Source: Parabacteroides sp. AD58
GTDB lineage: Bacteria > Bacteroidota > Bacteroidia > Bacteroidales > Tannerellaceae
DNA: 64,000 nt
Assembly: GCF_023744375.2 (NCBI RefSeq)
Contig: NZ_CP146284.1
Location: 2,294,001-2,358,000 of the forward strand
Direction of reading: 5' to 3'
Positions 45,787 through 54,774 of the stretch are shown here, one piece after another; the stretch's first letter is position 1, and each line of letters begins with the position of its first letter. Made by a program: the position numbers and the translations under genes. The notes under the pieces are model-generated. The model did not search any database, was not told where the DNA came from, and saw only the letters and a program-made list of their open reading frames with translations.

Positions 45787-48444
45787 TTAGATATTAAATT
45801 TATAAGTTCCTGAAGATAATTGTTTCGCTTCACCTTTACCGTCCAAATATAAGGTAGCAGTTGCTCCAGGAGGAATAATCACCTTATATTCAACCTTGCC
45901 CTGATTTCTTGTCCACTCCGAAACAATCAAGCCAAAGGGCGATTTATAAGAAGCTTTTACATAATCAAGATCTTCCACAAAATGAGGTTTCAATAGTATA
46001 TTCTTGAATCCTGGCTGAGCTGGATCAACATTGATACCGGCCAATGCCTTATAGAACCAAGCTCCTATTTCTCCATACATAATATGATTCTGCGAATAAC
46101 CGGCAGCCAAACCATTATAATCCCAATTCTCAAATAAGGTAGTTCCACCTTGCCGCAACCAGTTTCCCCAAGAAGGATAATCCTGTTGTGTTACCATCCG
46201 GTAAGCTTGCTCAACATTACCAGTTTCCGTCAACGCATTCAAAATTGTCTTACATCCCATAATTCCGACATCCAAATGATCCCGATCTTCATGAACTCTC
46301 TTTGCCAATTGTTCTGCTACTTTCTGAATACAATCCTCCGGAACAATTCCCCAATACAAAGGCATACTCAATTCTGTCTGATAACCATTAGCATAAATCC
46401 CCGTTTCTCTATTCAAGAATTTCTGATTTATAGTATCCTTTATTCTTTCAGCTTCCGATTTATAATGTTCATAATCTGACTTAAACCCAAGTAATTGAGC
46501 AGTCCGACTCACAATATCAACATTTTTATAATGATAGATAGACGCTGTCAATTCTCTATTTGCTACCGACTTATAAGGTATCCAGTCGCCTAAACAAGCA
46601 TCGGTAATCAAACCATCCGGGAACTTTTCCAACCAGTAATCCGTATGTTTCTTCATCGTCGAATAATTATCCTTCAAACAAGTCATATCCCCATAAAACT
46701 CATACAACGTCCAAGGAATAATTGTTACCGAACAAGTCCAATCCGCAATATCGCCGCCCCAACCTCCGGAAGGAATAATACATCTCAACCGTCCGTTATC
46801 ATACATATTGTCCCGATGATCGGCCATCCACTTCTCATAAAAGGTTATTCCATCAAAGCCGTACAAACCTGTTTCAATCGCCAAATGAGCATCTCCTGTC
46901 CAACCGTTTTTCTCCCGATGTGGACAATCAGTCGGATAACCGACCAAATTCGACAAATAGGAATAGTTGGTTGCTCTCCACAAACGGTTAACCAGAGAAT
47001 CCGAGCATTCAAAAGAACCGCTGACCGGAACATCTGTATGAACAAAATAGGAGGTTATATTATCTTTCGTTAATTCTAATGGTTTATCCGATGATACCTC
47101 AACATATTGAAATCCCTTATAATTAAAACGCGGAGCGAATGTATCTACCTTGCCGTCTAACCAAAGAACATCTGTCGCAAATATTTCATCCACAGGATGA
47201 ACGCCATATTTCAAAGGCTCCTTGACATTCTGGTAGAACTGCGTATTATTATCATCAAATATACGTTTTCTTCGGGAATCCAGTTGTTCCCCATGATGCA
47301 GTTTTACTTTTGTGCCCGACTGTCCTTGCACACGGAACCCAGTTATTCCAGACCAATTTTGTCCAAAGTCATATAAATAAAGTGTATCACTCAATTTCTT
47401 AAGAGACACAGGTTTTCTAAATTCCGTCTTTCGGATTGGATACATTGTCTGGGAAACGATATTAGAGCATGGACAGGAAACTTCTACAGCTGGAGTCCAG
47501 GAAGAGTCATCAAATGCCCATGTATTCCAACCAGGCAAGTCCTTTCTAAAATCATAATTTTCGGCAACATAAATAGCATTAAAGGTAATAGGGCCGGCCG
47601 CCACCTTGAAACTTCGATCAGAAGTAATTACATCCTTTGTTCCATCCGTATATTGAACATGAATATTCAAACAGAAAGAAGGTCTGTTACGCCAAGGAGC
47701 TTGATGGAAATTCCATTCCGCCACAGGCTGATGATTATACCATCCATTTCCTAAAATTACACCAATTGCATTTTCTCCTTCATGAAGCAATCGTGTAACA
47801 TCATAAGCAACATACAACAATCTTTTACCATAATCCGTAAAAGCAGGATCCAGAAAATGATCTCCTACTTTAGAACCATTCAATGATAATTCATACAGTC
47901 CTGCTGCAACAATATAAGCTCGAGCTGATTTTACTTTCTTTTTCAAGACAAACTCCTTCCGGAAATAAGGAGTTTCGCGCGATTCTATATCTTTTCCATC
48001 CGAAACAAAACTACCTTTCCATTGTGCCGTATTCATAAATCCCGTTTCAAAAGAAGAGATAGTCTGTTCTGATGCCTGCTGATCCTGATCCCACACCGTA
48101 ACACTCCAATAATAACGAGTAAAAGGTTTTAAAGCTTTCCCTTTATAAGTAGTAAGCATTTGCCCACTATTCTTCTTCTCTTGCCAGATAACACCTTTGT
48201 TTCTAACTAATGCAGCAGAATCCGTTCCCAACGTAATTCGATATGCCAATTGTTTGGCTCCGTTTCTTTCATCCTCCAAATGCCATGAAAAACGAGGTTC
48301 AGCCCGATCAATTCCTAAAGGACGAGTCAGATGCTCACACCTCAAATCAACAGGCCTACATTTTCCGGTTTCCTTTTGAGCCAACAATGTATTACCGTAC
48401 ATAAAGTTACTCAGTATAACCAATAATAAATATACTCTTTTCAT
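45787..48444 (-). CDS. GH78 alpha-L-rhamnosidase, secreted
   Basis: 885 residues with a signal peptide cut near LLAQ (residue 23), no lipobox. Domain order as in GH78: N-terminal Ig-like (RPVDLRCEHLTRPLGID), jelly-roll with LSLNGSKVGDHFLDPAFTDY, barrel with the full catalytic segment DCPHREKNGWTGD (506-518), C-terminal sandwich. Of the three this is closest to the consensus, so the most confidently active. 53 bp after the GH106-like gene, 2 bp before the next GH78. Confidence 0.95.
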   Translation of the reverse strand: MKRVYLLLVILSNFMYGNTLLAQKETGKCRPVDLRCEHLTRPLGIDRAEPRFSWHLEDERNGAKQLAYRITLGTDSAALVRNKGVIWQEKKNSGQMLTTYKGKALKPFTRYYWSVTVWDQDQQASEQTISSFETGFMNTAQWKGSFVSDGKDIESRETPYFRKEFVLKKKVKSARAYIVAAGLYELSLNGSKVGDHFLDPAFTDYGKRLLYVAYDVTRLLHEGENAIGVILGNGWYNHQPVAEWNFHQAPWRNRPSFCLNIHVQYTDGTKDVITSDRSFKVAAGPITFNAIYVAENYDFRKDLPGWNTWAFDDSSWTPAVEVSCPCSNIVSQTMYPIRKTEFRKPVSLKKLSDTLYLYDFGQNWSGITGFRVQGQSGTKVKLHHGEQLDSRRKRIFDDNNTQFYQNVKEPLKYGVHPVDEIFATDVLWLDGKVDTFAPRFNYKGFQYVEVSSDKPLELTKDNITSYFVHTDVPVSGSFECSDSLVNRLWRATNYSYLSNLVGYPTDCPHREKNGWTGDAHLAIETGLYGFDGITFYEKWMADHRDNMYDNGRLRCIIPSGGWGGDIADWTCSVTIIPWTLYEFYGDMTCLKDNYSTMKKHTDYWLEKFPDGLITDACLGDWIPYKSVANRELTASIYHYKNVDIVSRTAQLLGFKSDYEHYKSEAERIKDTINQKFLNRETGIYANGYQTELSMPLYWGIVPEDCIQKVAEQLAKRVHEDRDHLDVGIMGCKTILNALTETGNVEQAYRMVTQQDYPSWGNWLRQGGTTLFENWDYNGLAAGYSQNHIMYGEIGAWFYKALAGINVDPAQPGFKNILLKPHFVEDLDYVKASYKSPFGLIVSEWTRNQGKVEYKVIIPPGATATLYLDGKGEAKQLSSGTYKFNI

Positions 48445-48497
48445 ATCCTATTTCTATCTAATTAAGTCTGTACCCAATTTAATCTGAATATAACCAA

Positions 48498-51400
48498 TTA
48501 TTCAACCACATCAAAATCTTCCATCAGACCATAGTCGCACATTTGATATTCCTTTCCAGGTATCTGCTGCTTGATATTTTTCCAATGCCATGGAGAAGCA
48601 AGTCCAGGTGCAGGATTATTGTAATGCGGGCCTAATAAGTTCTTATGACTTCCGATGACTCGTACTTCAATAGTATTCTTTCCCTGCTTCAATAAGGAAG
48701 TAATATCCAAGCGATAGGGATCAAAGGCTATGATTCCAGCCTTGACTTCATTTACATACACCTCTGCCACTGTTCCCTTCCAAGCATTTAACTGTACGGC
48801 ATAAGACCTGTTTATATCATCTATCTCATACTCTTTTGTATAAGAAACTTCCCATGAATAGAAAGGTTGCTTCTGCTCTTTCCAACTTCCCAGTGTCAGT
48901 TTCTCAACAGGCGCAGCTATACTCCACCCTTTCTTTTCCGGTACGACAGAAAAATCGCCTATCACATATACAGGTTCTATCTCGGCATAAATACTCATCG
49001 GACTTACACTCATCTCAATTGTATTGATACCCTGTTTTACCTTATCTCCTATAGCATAAACGCCAAATGAACGATCCAACCACCAAGCTCCCGGAGTAGC
49101 AGATAATGTTTCTCCATTTATTTTCACCTTAAATATCTCCGGACGTTCGGCAACCAATTTCATCGTTGAATAATCAAACTTATCCTTTACTGTGAAATAA
49201 TAGGAAGTTGAAAATCCTCCCGTAGTAAAAGTATCCCGATCTAATATATTCCGCTTGTATTGAACAGATGTGTTCCATGGATTTCCATTGACAAAACCGT
49301 ATTCCCGAAAAGCGGCATCGGCTGCTTGAGCAAAGTAAACATTCTTAATCGTCTTTCCTTTGATTGTTACATCACAGAAATCTACTGTCAAAGCATTTTC
49401 CCGCAATCGTTTTACCTGCAGATCACTTATCGGAATCAATTTGGTATTACCAGCCAGCTCCGGCTCTTTTTCATAGTCATTCAAGGTTTTATGGCTACAA
49501 TAAAGTAACAAACTACCGGCAGGCTCTAATTCAAAATGCACAGACAGACCTTCTTCTTTCTGTTCTACCGGATATTCATATATTTTCCCCTGCATGGCAT
49601 CCAATCTAAGAACAGATTTACCTTTCATGGAAATTGTTCCTTTAGAAATCTCATCCATGGATGAATTCACCAAGAACAATAATTCGCCGTCTGCGAATTC
49701 TCGTCTTTGATGATAAAAATTACCTCCCGAAAAAGCGAACAAGCAATCTTTATTCTCAAAATACTCCTGTATAACCTCTTTGGTTAACACGGGAACAGAA
49801 ATTACTGACTGAGCCGATAGTAATTCCGATAATTTGGAATCTTCAGCACCATCCAACCGGTTGGGAGCAGAAAAACAGATTAATTTGCCGCCTTTTTCCA
49901 CAAACTTCTGCAACAAATCAAACGTCGGTTTATTCAAAGTTTCCATCATCGGTGATAAAACTACTATTGAATAAGCAGCCTGACCAATAACAAACTTTCC
50001 ATCCTCTACAGTTCCATGATCTTTGATAATATTCTCAGAGCCCAAATCATATTCAACCTGATTCTTTTCTAAATTTGTTACAAAAGACTGAAAAGCCTGA
50101 CCAATTTCCATTAACTTCGGACTACTCTTTGTATGTGAATAATAACTCCACAAAGTAGAATTCGGCTCTATAACTAATATATGATTATTCTGTTTCCCTT
50201 TACTCAATGCCAATGAAAGACGGCCATAATAATCATTTAATTCTTTATAAGACGACCACCAGGGAGAATGATATGTAAAGACGGGTGGATAATCATATTT
50301 TCTGGCTCCAGTCAGCGTCATGTGTGCCAAGTGTTGATTCATGAAATTCACACCTAATACATATTCCCAATCGCCCAAACGCTTAAAATCCTTGAATGTT
50401 TCATCCCAACCACCACCGCCATAAGTCTCACTTAAGGTACGTGTATATCCCATTTGATTGGCAACACTTCTTAATTCTTTTACAGCTCTTACATTTCCAA
50501 ACTGGGCAACCGGACTTTTTTCGTCAAATTGATTAAATAGCATATCAATTGCCGGAACCTGATGCCAGGCATACATTGCCATATTATCCGGTCCATCGTT
50601 CATATACGGCCAACCATGTTCCCAATAATGCCCCGTCCATTTCAGATTATGCTGCTCACAATACTGATGAAACGGTTTTGACCAACGGTCGATAAACAAT
50701 TGCAACAATGTTTCCATATAATTATGACGGACTTCTTTCCAGTTCCCGACTTCCTCTTCCAACAAAGGCAATAAAGGTTTTAAATCATATCCCCACTTTT
50801 GTTCAAAAGTGGAAAACAGATCAGGAGTCCATCGCAAACCTCCTGATGTTTGGATATTCGGTTCATCCGAAAAAATGCCGGGAAGTGTTTTACCAAAATC
50901 TTCTTTAGCAATCTTTTCATACCCTTTCATGGTTACTTCCAAGAACTTTTCAGTCACACCTTTCACCATAACATCCACATACGAATAACCTCCATACCAG
51001 TCCGATCGACCATAATAAGTTTTCTTGTATAAGTAATATTTACCCTCTGTATTTTTATAAGAAGCAACTTTATCCGTGATATCTATCCAGCTTTCTCCTT
51101 CTTTTTTCAGACAAATAAAATAATCCGCTGTGTTCTCAGGTAAAACATTTACTTTTTCCAGAGCCAAGCCTTGTCCCTGATTATAAGATTCCGGCATTTC
51201 TTCCGGGACATGTCCTCCGGCAAAACCACTCGGATATGAATTCTCATCATAGATCCACACTTTCATATCCTTTTCCTTGGCATAATCAATGGCATGCTTA
51301 TACAACGAATACCATTCATCAGACATATATTCCGTAATCAAACCGGGACGAGGATGAACAAAAAGACCACCAAAACCGGCATCCTTCAATTCCCGAATAG

Positions 51401-51596
51401 TCCTTTCAACTTCAGCATTTGTCACTTTACTATTCCACACAGCCAATGGTGCTGTCCGATATTCAGACGAAGGATTAGCAAAGCCAGCTTCCAGATCTTT
51501 TAATGAGTCCTTTGATTCAGAAGGATTCTTCTGACAATTATTCAAGAAAAGCAAAGCTAAAAAACTCGTAATTATAATAGATAACAACTTTCTCAT
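48498..51596 (-). CDS. GH106-like large glycoside hydrolase, lipoprotein
   Basis: 1032 residues. Lipobox LNNC (Cys21). A TIM-barrel-like start (VERTIRELKDAGFGGLFVHPRPGL, MKVWIYDENSYPSGFAGG) is followed by LPGIFSDEPNI, KWTGHYWEHGWP and TRTLSETYGGGGWDETF. C-terminal beta domains have galactose-binding-like features (AVQLNAWKGTVAEVYVNEVKAG, LLKQGKNTIEVRVIGS). The plan is that of the GH106/rhamnosidase-like group, but the sequence differs clearly from the GH106 at 54775. Specificity is unknown; context says a rhamnose-containing glycan. Part of the four-gene unit starting at 54413. Confidence 0.8.
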   Translation of the reverse strand: MRKLLSIIITSFLALLFLNNCQKNPSESKDSLKDLEAGFANPSSEYRTAPLAVWNSKVTNAEVERTIRELKDAGFGGLFVHPRPGLITEYMSDEWYSLYKHAIDYAKEKDMKVWIYDENSYPSGFAGGHVPEEMPESYNQGQGLALEKVNVLPENTADYFICLKKEGESWIDITDKVASYKNTEGKYYLYKKTYYGRSDWYGGYSYVDVMVKGVTEKFLEVTMKGYEKIAKEDFGKTLPGIFSDEPNIQTSGGLRWTPDLFSTFEQKWGYDLKPLLPLLEEEVGNWKEVRHNYMETLLQLFIDRWSKPFHQYCEQHNLKWTGHYWEHGWPYMNDGPDNMAMYAWHQVPAIDMLFNQFDEKSPVAQFGNVRAVKELRSVANQMGYTRTLSETYGGGGWDETFKDFKRLGDWEYVLGVNFMNQHLAHMTLTGARKYDYPPVFTYHSPWWSSYKELNDYYGRLSLALSKGKQNNHILVIEPNSTLWSYYSHTKSSPKLMEIGQAFQSFVTNLEKNQVEYDLGSENIIKDHGTVEDGKFVIGQAAYSIVVLSPMMETLNKPTFDLLQKFVEKGGKLICFSAPNRLDGAEDSKLSELLSAQSVISVPVLTKEVIQEYFENKDCLFAFSGGNFYHQRREFADGELLFLVNSSMDEISKGTISMKGKSVLRLDAMQGKIYEYPVEQKEEGLSVHFELEPAGSLLLYCSHKTLNDYEKEPELAGNTKLIPISDLQVKRLRENALTVDFCDVTIKGKTIKNVYFAQAADAAFREYGFVNGNPWNTSVQYKRNILDRDTFTTGGFSTSYYFTVKDKFDYSTMKLVAERPEIFKVKINGETLSATPGAWWLDRSFGVYAIGDKVKQGINTIEMSVSPMSIYAEIEPVYVIGDFSVVPEKKGWSIAAPVEKLTLGSWKEQKQPFYSWEVSYTKEYEIDDINRSYAVQLNAWKGTVAEVYVNEVKAGIIAFDPYRLDITSLLKQGKNTIEVRVIGSHKNLLGPHYNNPAPGLASPWHWKNIKQQIPGKEYQMCDYGLMEDFDVVE

Positions 51597-51623
51597 GCCA
51601 CTTATTCTTTATAAAAATCCGAC

Positions 51624-54413
51624 CTATTTCCTCACCTCAAACTCATAAATTCCGGAACCAACGGTAACGACTGTATAACCATTTTCCTGACGAATAGTAG
51701 CAGAGGAAAGATCTTTTATGGCTATTCCACTTTCGGTAATTTGATCAACCTGTGTTGTTGGCAAATAGACAGATGCAGAACTATTGGCAGGGATCTCAAC
51801 CCGGATGATGAATTTTTCACCTGTATCTTTCCAATCTGAGACAATTGTTCCGTAAGGAGATTCATAGGACGTGCGGGCACTTCGAACATCACCTACCGGA
51901 GATGGCTTAATAACAATATGTTTAAATGCAACGGACGCCTCATCCTGGCGGATACCTCCCAAACCACTGAAAAGCCATTCCATCAGATGTCCTAACATAA
52001 AGTGATTGTTGGAGACAAAACCATAGGCTTGCCAAGATTCAGTTAATGCCGTTGCTCCATGAGCTAATTGCCAGCCATATCCCGGAGTATCGTATTTACT
52101 GTTCATATCATAAATGAGATTGGATGCGCCTCCTGCTTCCAAGGCACGCAAGACATAACGATAACCAACATCACCTGCTGTCAAGGCATTGTTTCTTGAA
52201 CGTATATCTTTTACCAGATTCTCATATACCTGCTGATGATTTTCAGGAGTCGTCAATCCCATATACAAAGCAACGGCATTGGCAGCCTGACTGTTCCGGT
52301 CATATTGTTTTGTTTCCGGATTCCAGAATGTCTTATTGAATGCCGCCTTAATCTCTGCTGCCAGATTCTTATACTTCTCAACATCAGCTTTCTTTCCTAA
52401 CAGATCTGCCATTTTTTGCATCAGACAAACATCATAATAATAAATGGCCGTAGCAGTAACACCATTGGATGTCAACTGAGAAACGCCCGGGGCATTAGGA
52501 CCAATATCAAACCAGTCACCCAAGCCATAGGCCACAATATGATCTTTTGCCTGCGAAGACAGGTAGTCAATGTAGCGTTGCATATCCGGATAATATTCCG
52601 CTATCAACCGGCAGTCTCCATACCATTGGTAAATATACCACGGACAGATGATAAACGAACTGCCCCATTCCGGTGTATCCTTAAAACCGCCTTCAAATTC
52701 TACTAACTCAGGCGCAATTGTTGGGACCATACCATTCTTGGCCTGTGTAGAACACATATCATTCATCATCTTCTCATACATTCGAGCCAGATTATATCGA
52801 TACTGTACAGAATATTGCATCAAATGGGCCTGTTCCAACCAACCTAACTTTTCCCGATGCGGACAATCGGTCAAGACACTGGCCATATTGCTTCGAATAG
52901 CCCAATCGATTAACTCATATGTCTGATTAAACAAAGGTTTAGAACAATGGAATGTTCCTACCTCCGGTGCCGAGTTACAGGTATGTAATCCTTTTAAATC
53001 CAAAATGACTGGCAAAGATTCCGGATTATCCTGTCCGGCAGGAACAGCTCCTTCAATTTCCACATACCGGAAGCCATAATACGTAAACTGAGGTTGCCAA
53101 CAAACCTTTTCATTCCCTTTCGTCGTATAAGCAAACCAGAAAGGAGCTCCTGATGCACTCTGATTAACGGTACTGTCTGGATTCAACAGCTCGGCCGGAT
53201 AAAACTTCACCTGTTGTTTTCCATTCGACTGCATGGACAGATGAATCACGCCGGAAAAGTTTTGCCCTAAGTCATATACCCATTTCCCTTTCTGATTCTT
53301 GAAAAGACGAACTGTAGGAATACTGTCTCTTACCGTCAAAGGAGCTGAAGTTTGTGCCAGAAGCCGGGTATTCCAGCCCGTATTCAATGCCTCTTTCCAA
53401 TTCTGATCATTAAATCCGGGTTTTGTCCATCCGGGTTGTTCCCGATTGGCATCATAATCTTCTCCTCCATAAATACTGCTATATGTAATCGGGCTCTCAG
53501 TTGCTTTCCATGATTTGTCCGTCACAATGTTTTCTATACTTCCATCCACATATTCCAGACGGATATTCATCAGCAAACGAGGTGCACCATACGATGTTAT
53601 CAGCTTAAAATAACGTTCACGCGGGACATTGAAGAAACCGTTTCCCAACATCACTCCTACGGCATTCTTTCCTGAATGAAGCTGTCGGGTAATATCAAAA
53701 GGAACATACAAAGCACATCGGTCATACTTCGTCCAACCCGGATCCAAGAAGTGGTTTCCTACTTTCTCTCCATTCAGGAACATATCAAAATGCCCAAGAC
53801 CGGAGACATACGCGATAGCCCGTTTCAAAGGTTTCTTCACATCAAATTCTTTACGGAACTGAGGCAAAGCATACATACCTATCTTTTGATCAGGTCGGAA
53901 CCTACGATCCACTTCGCCCAATCCATGCACACCTGTTGTAATAATCTCGTCCTTTTTATCTTTTTCCAACGAGATCCAACTGGCTTTATTCCAATCCTTT
54001 TCAGTGAGAAGTCCCATACAGAACTCATTTACCGGACTCCAAGCCGATACATTTCCCTCCTGATCCCAAATACGTACTTTCCAATAATACGTTGTTCCGG
54101 CTTTCAAGGTTGTCCCCGAAAAAGGTATCAGAATTGATTCTTGCGAATCCGTCTTCCCACTACTCCACACATTCCCTTTATTATCTTCCAACATTTCAGG
54201 CGAATCAGCTACCAAAACTTCATACGACGACTGTACAAAATTCCGTTCCGAAGAACGAATCTGCCAGCTGAACCGAGGCTGTTGTGTTTCTATTCCCAAG
54301 GGATTCTCAGCTTGCTCACAGGTAAGATTAAAGACTGAAAAATCTGCTTTCCCATACATAGCCATCGGAAAAAGTATGAATGCTAAACATTTATAGAAAA
54401 AACGACATCTCAT
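51624..54413 (-). CDS. GH78 alpha-L-rhamnosidase with a variant catalytic segment
   Basis: 929 residues from ATG at 54413, which opens a signal peptide (MRCRFFYKCLAFILFPMAMYG). A TTG at 54458 is upstream of the -7 box at 54443 and rejected. GH78 domains as in its neighbours (FSVFNLTCEQAENPLGIET; MFLNGEKVGNHFLDPGWTKYD). The catalytic segment reads DCPHREKLGWLEQ (516-528): the glutamate is kept, but the usual following GD is EQ. This variant is recurrent in GH78 of Bacteroidota. First gene of the second rhamnosidase unit. Confidence 0.93.
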   Translation of the reverse strand: MRCRFFYKCLAFILFPMAMYGKADFSVFNLTCEQAENPLGIETQQPRFSWQIRSSERNFVQSSYEVLVADSPEMLEDNKGNVWSSGKTDSQESILIPFSGTTLKAGTTYYWKVRIWDQEGNVSAWSPVNEFCMGLLTEKDWNKASWISLEKDKKDEIITTGVHGLGEVDRRFRPDQKIGMYALPQFRKEFDVKKPLKRAIAYVSGLGHFDMFLNGEKVGNHFLDPGWTKYDRCALYVPFDITRQLHSGKNAVGVMLGNGFFNVPRERYFKLITSYGAPRLLMNIRLEYVDGSIENIVTDKSWKATESPITYSSIYGGEDYDANREQPGWTKPGFNDQNWKEALNTGWNTRLLAQTSAPLTVRDSIPTVRLFKNQKGKWVYDLGQNFSGVIHLSMQSNGKQQVKFYPAELLNPDSTVNQSASGAPFWFAYTTKGNEKVCWQPQFTYYGFRYVEIEGAVPAGQDNPESLPVILDLKGLHTCNSAPEVGTFHCSKPLFNQTYELIDWAIRSNMASVLTDCPHREKLGWLEQAHLMQYSVQYRYNLARMYEKMMNDMCSTQAKNGMVPTIAPELVEFEGGFKDTPEWGSSFIICPWYIYQWYGDCRLIAEYYPDMQRYIDYLSSQAKDHIVAYGLGDWFDIGPNAPGVSQLTSNGVTATAIYYYDVCLMQKMADLLGKKADVEKYKNLAAEIKAAFNKTFWNPETKQYDRNSQAANAVALYMGLTTPENHQQVYENLVKDIRSRNNALTAGDVGYRYVLRALEAGGASNLIYDMNSKYDTPGYGWQLAHGATALTESWQAYGFVSNNHFMLGHLMEWLFSGLGGIRQDEASVAFKHIVIKPSPVGDVRSARTSYESPYGTIVSDWKDTGEKFIIRVEIPANSSASVYLPTTQVDQITESGIAIKDLSSATIRQENGYTVVTVGSGIYEFEVRK

Positions 54414-54442
54414 AAAAAAGACTTTAAGGTTATACACTTTTA

Positions 54443-54450
54443 CAAATGTA
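54443..54450 (-). promoter_or_regulatory. -7 box of the four-gene rhamnosidase unit
   Basis: TACATTTG on the minus strand, 29 bp before ATG 54413. Confidence 0.55.
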
Positions 54451-54458
54451 TCCAACAA

Positions 54459-54774
54459 TCACACCATATTGATTATAAAAATGACCTGATAGTTGTCAAA
54501 ATTGATATTTTTCTTCAGAAATTTTTGAATCACTGCATTATGTAGATTATCAACCAGATAGAAAGATGGTGAAAGATCTTTTTCCAAAGAAATCTTCTAC
54601 TCGGCAATCCACTACTGAAAACAGAATTCAAAGCAAACGAGAATCAGAAATGATACTAACGAGAATCGTTTTTGATCCTCGTTAGTTTTCTTTGAAAACA
54701 CGCCAGTTTTTCCTTCAGAGCTGCCTACCTTTTTATAAAAAGCCGGCGTGTTTTTGGATAATGTTCGGATCGTT
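54459..54774. other. 316-bp gap between rhamnosidase units, with two hairpins
   Basis: It holds AACGAGAATC twice with 22-bp spacing (54636-54645, 54658-54667). The second copy forms a hairpin, CTAACGAG paired with CTCGTTAG (54656-54685). A separate terminator hairpin lies at 54695-54754. The rest is AT-rich with no ORF. Confidence 0.65.
54695..54754 (-). terminator. Terminator of the isomerase-GH106 unit
   Basis: Arms AAAACACGCC and GGCGTGTTTT, 20 bp past the GH106 stop, with a T-tract on the minus strand. The long loop is partly self-complementary. Confidence 0.7.
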
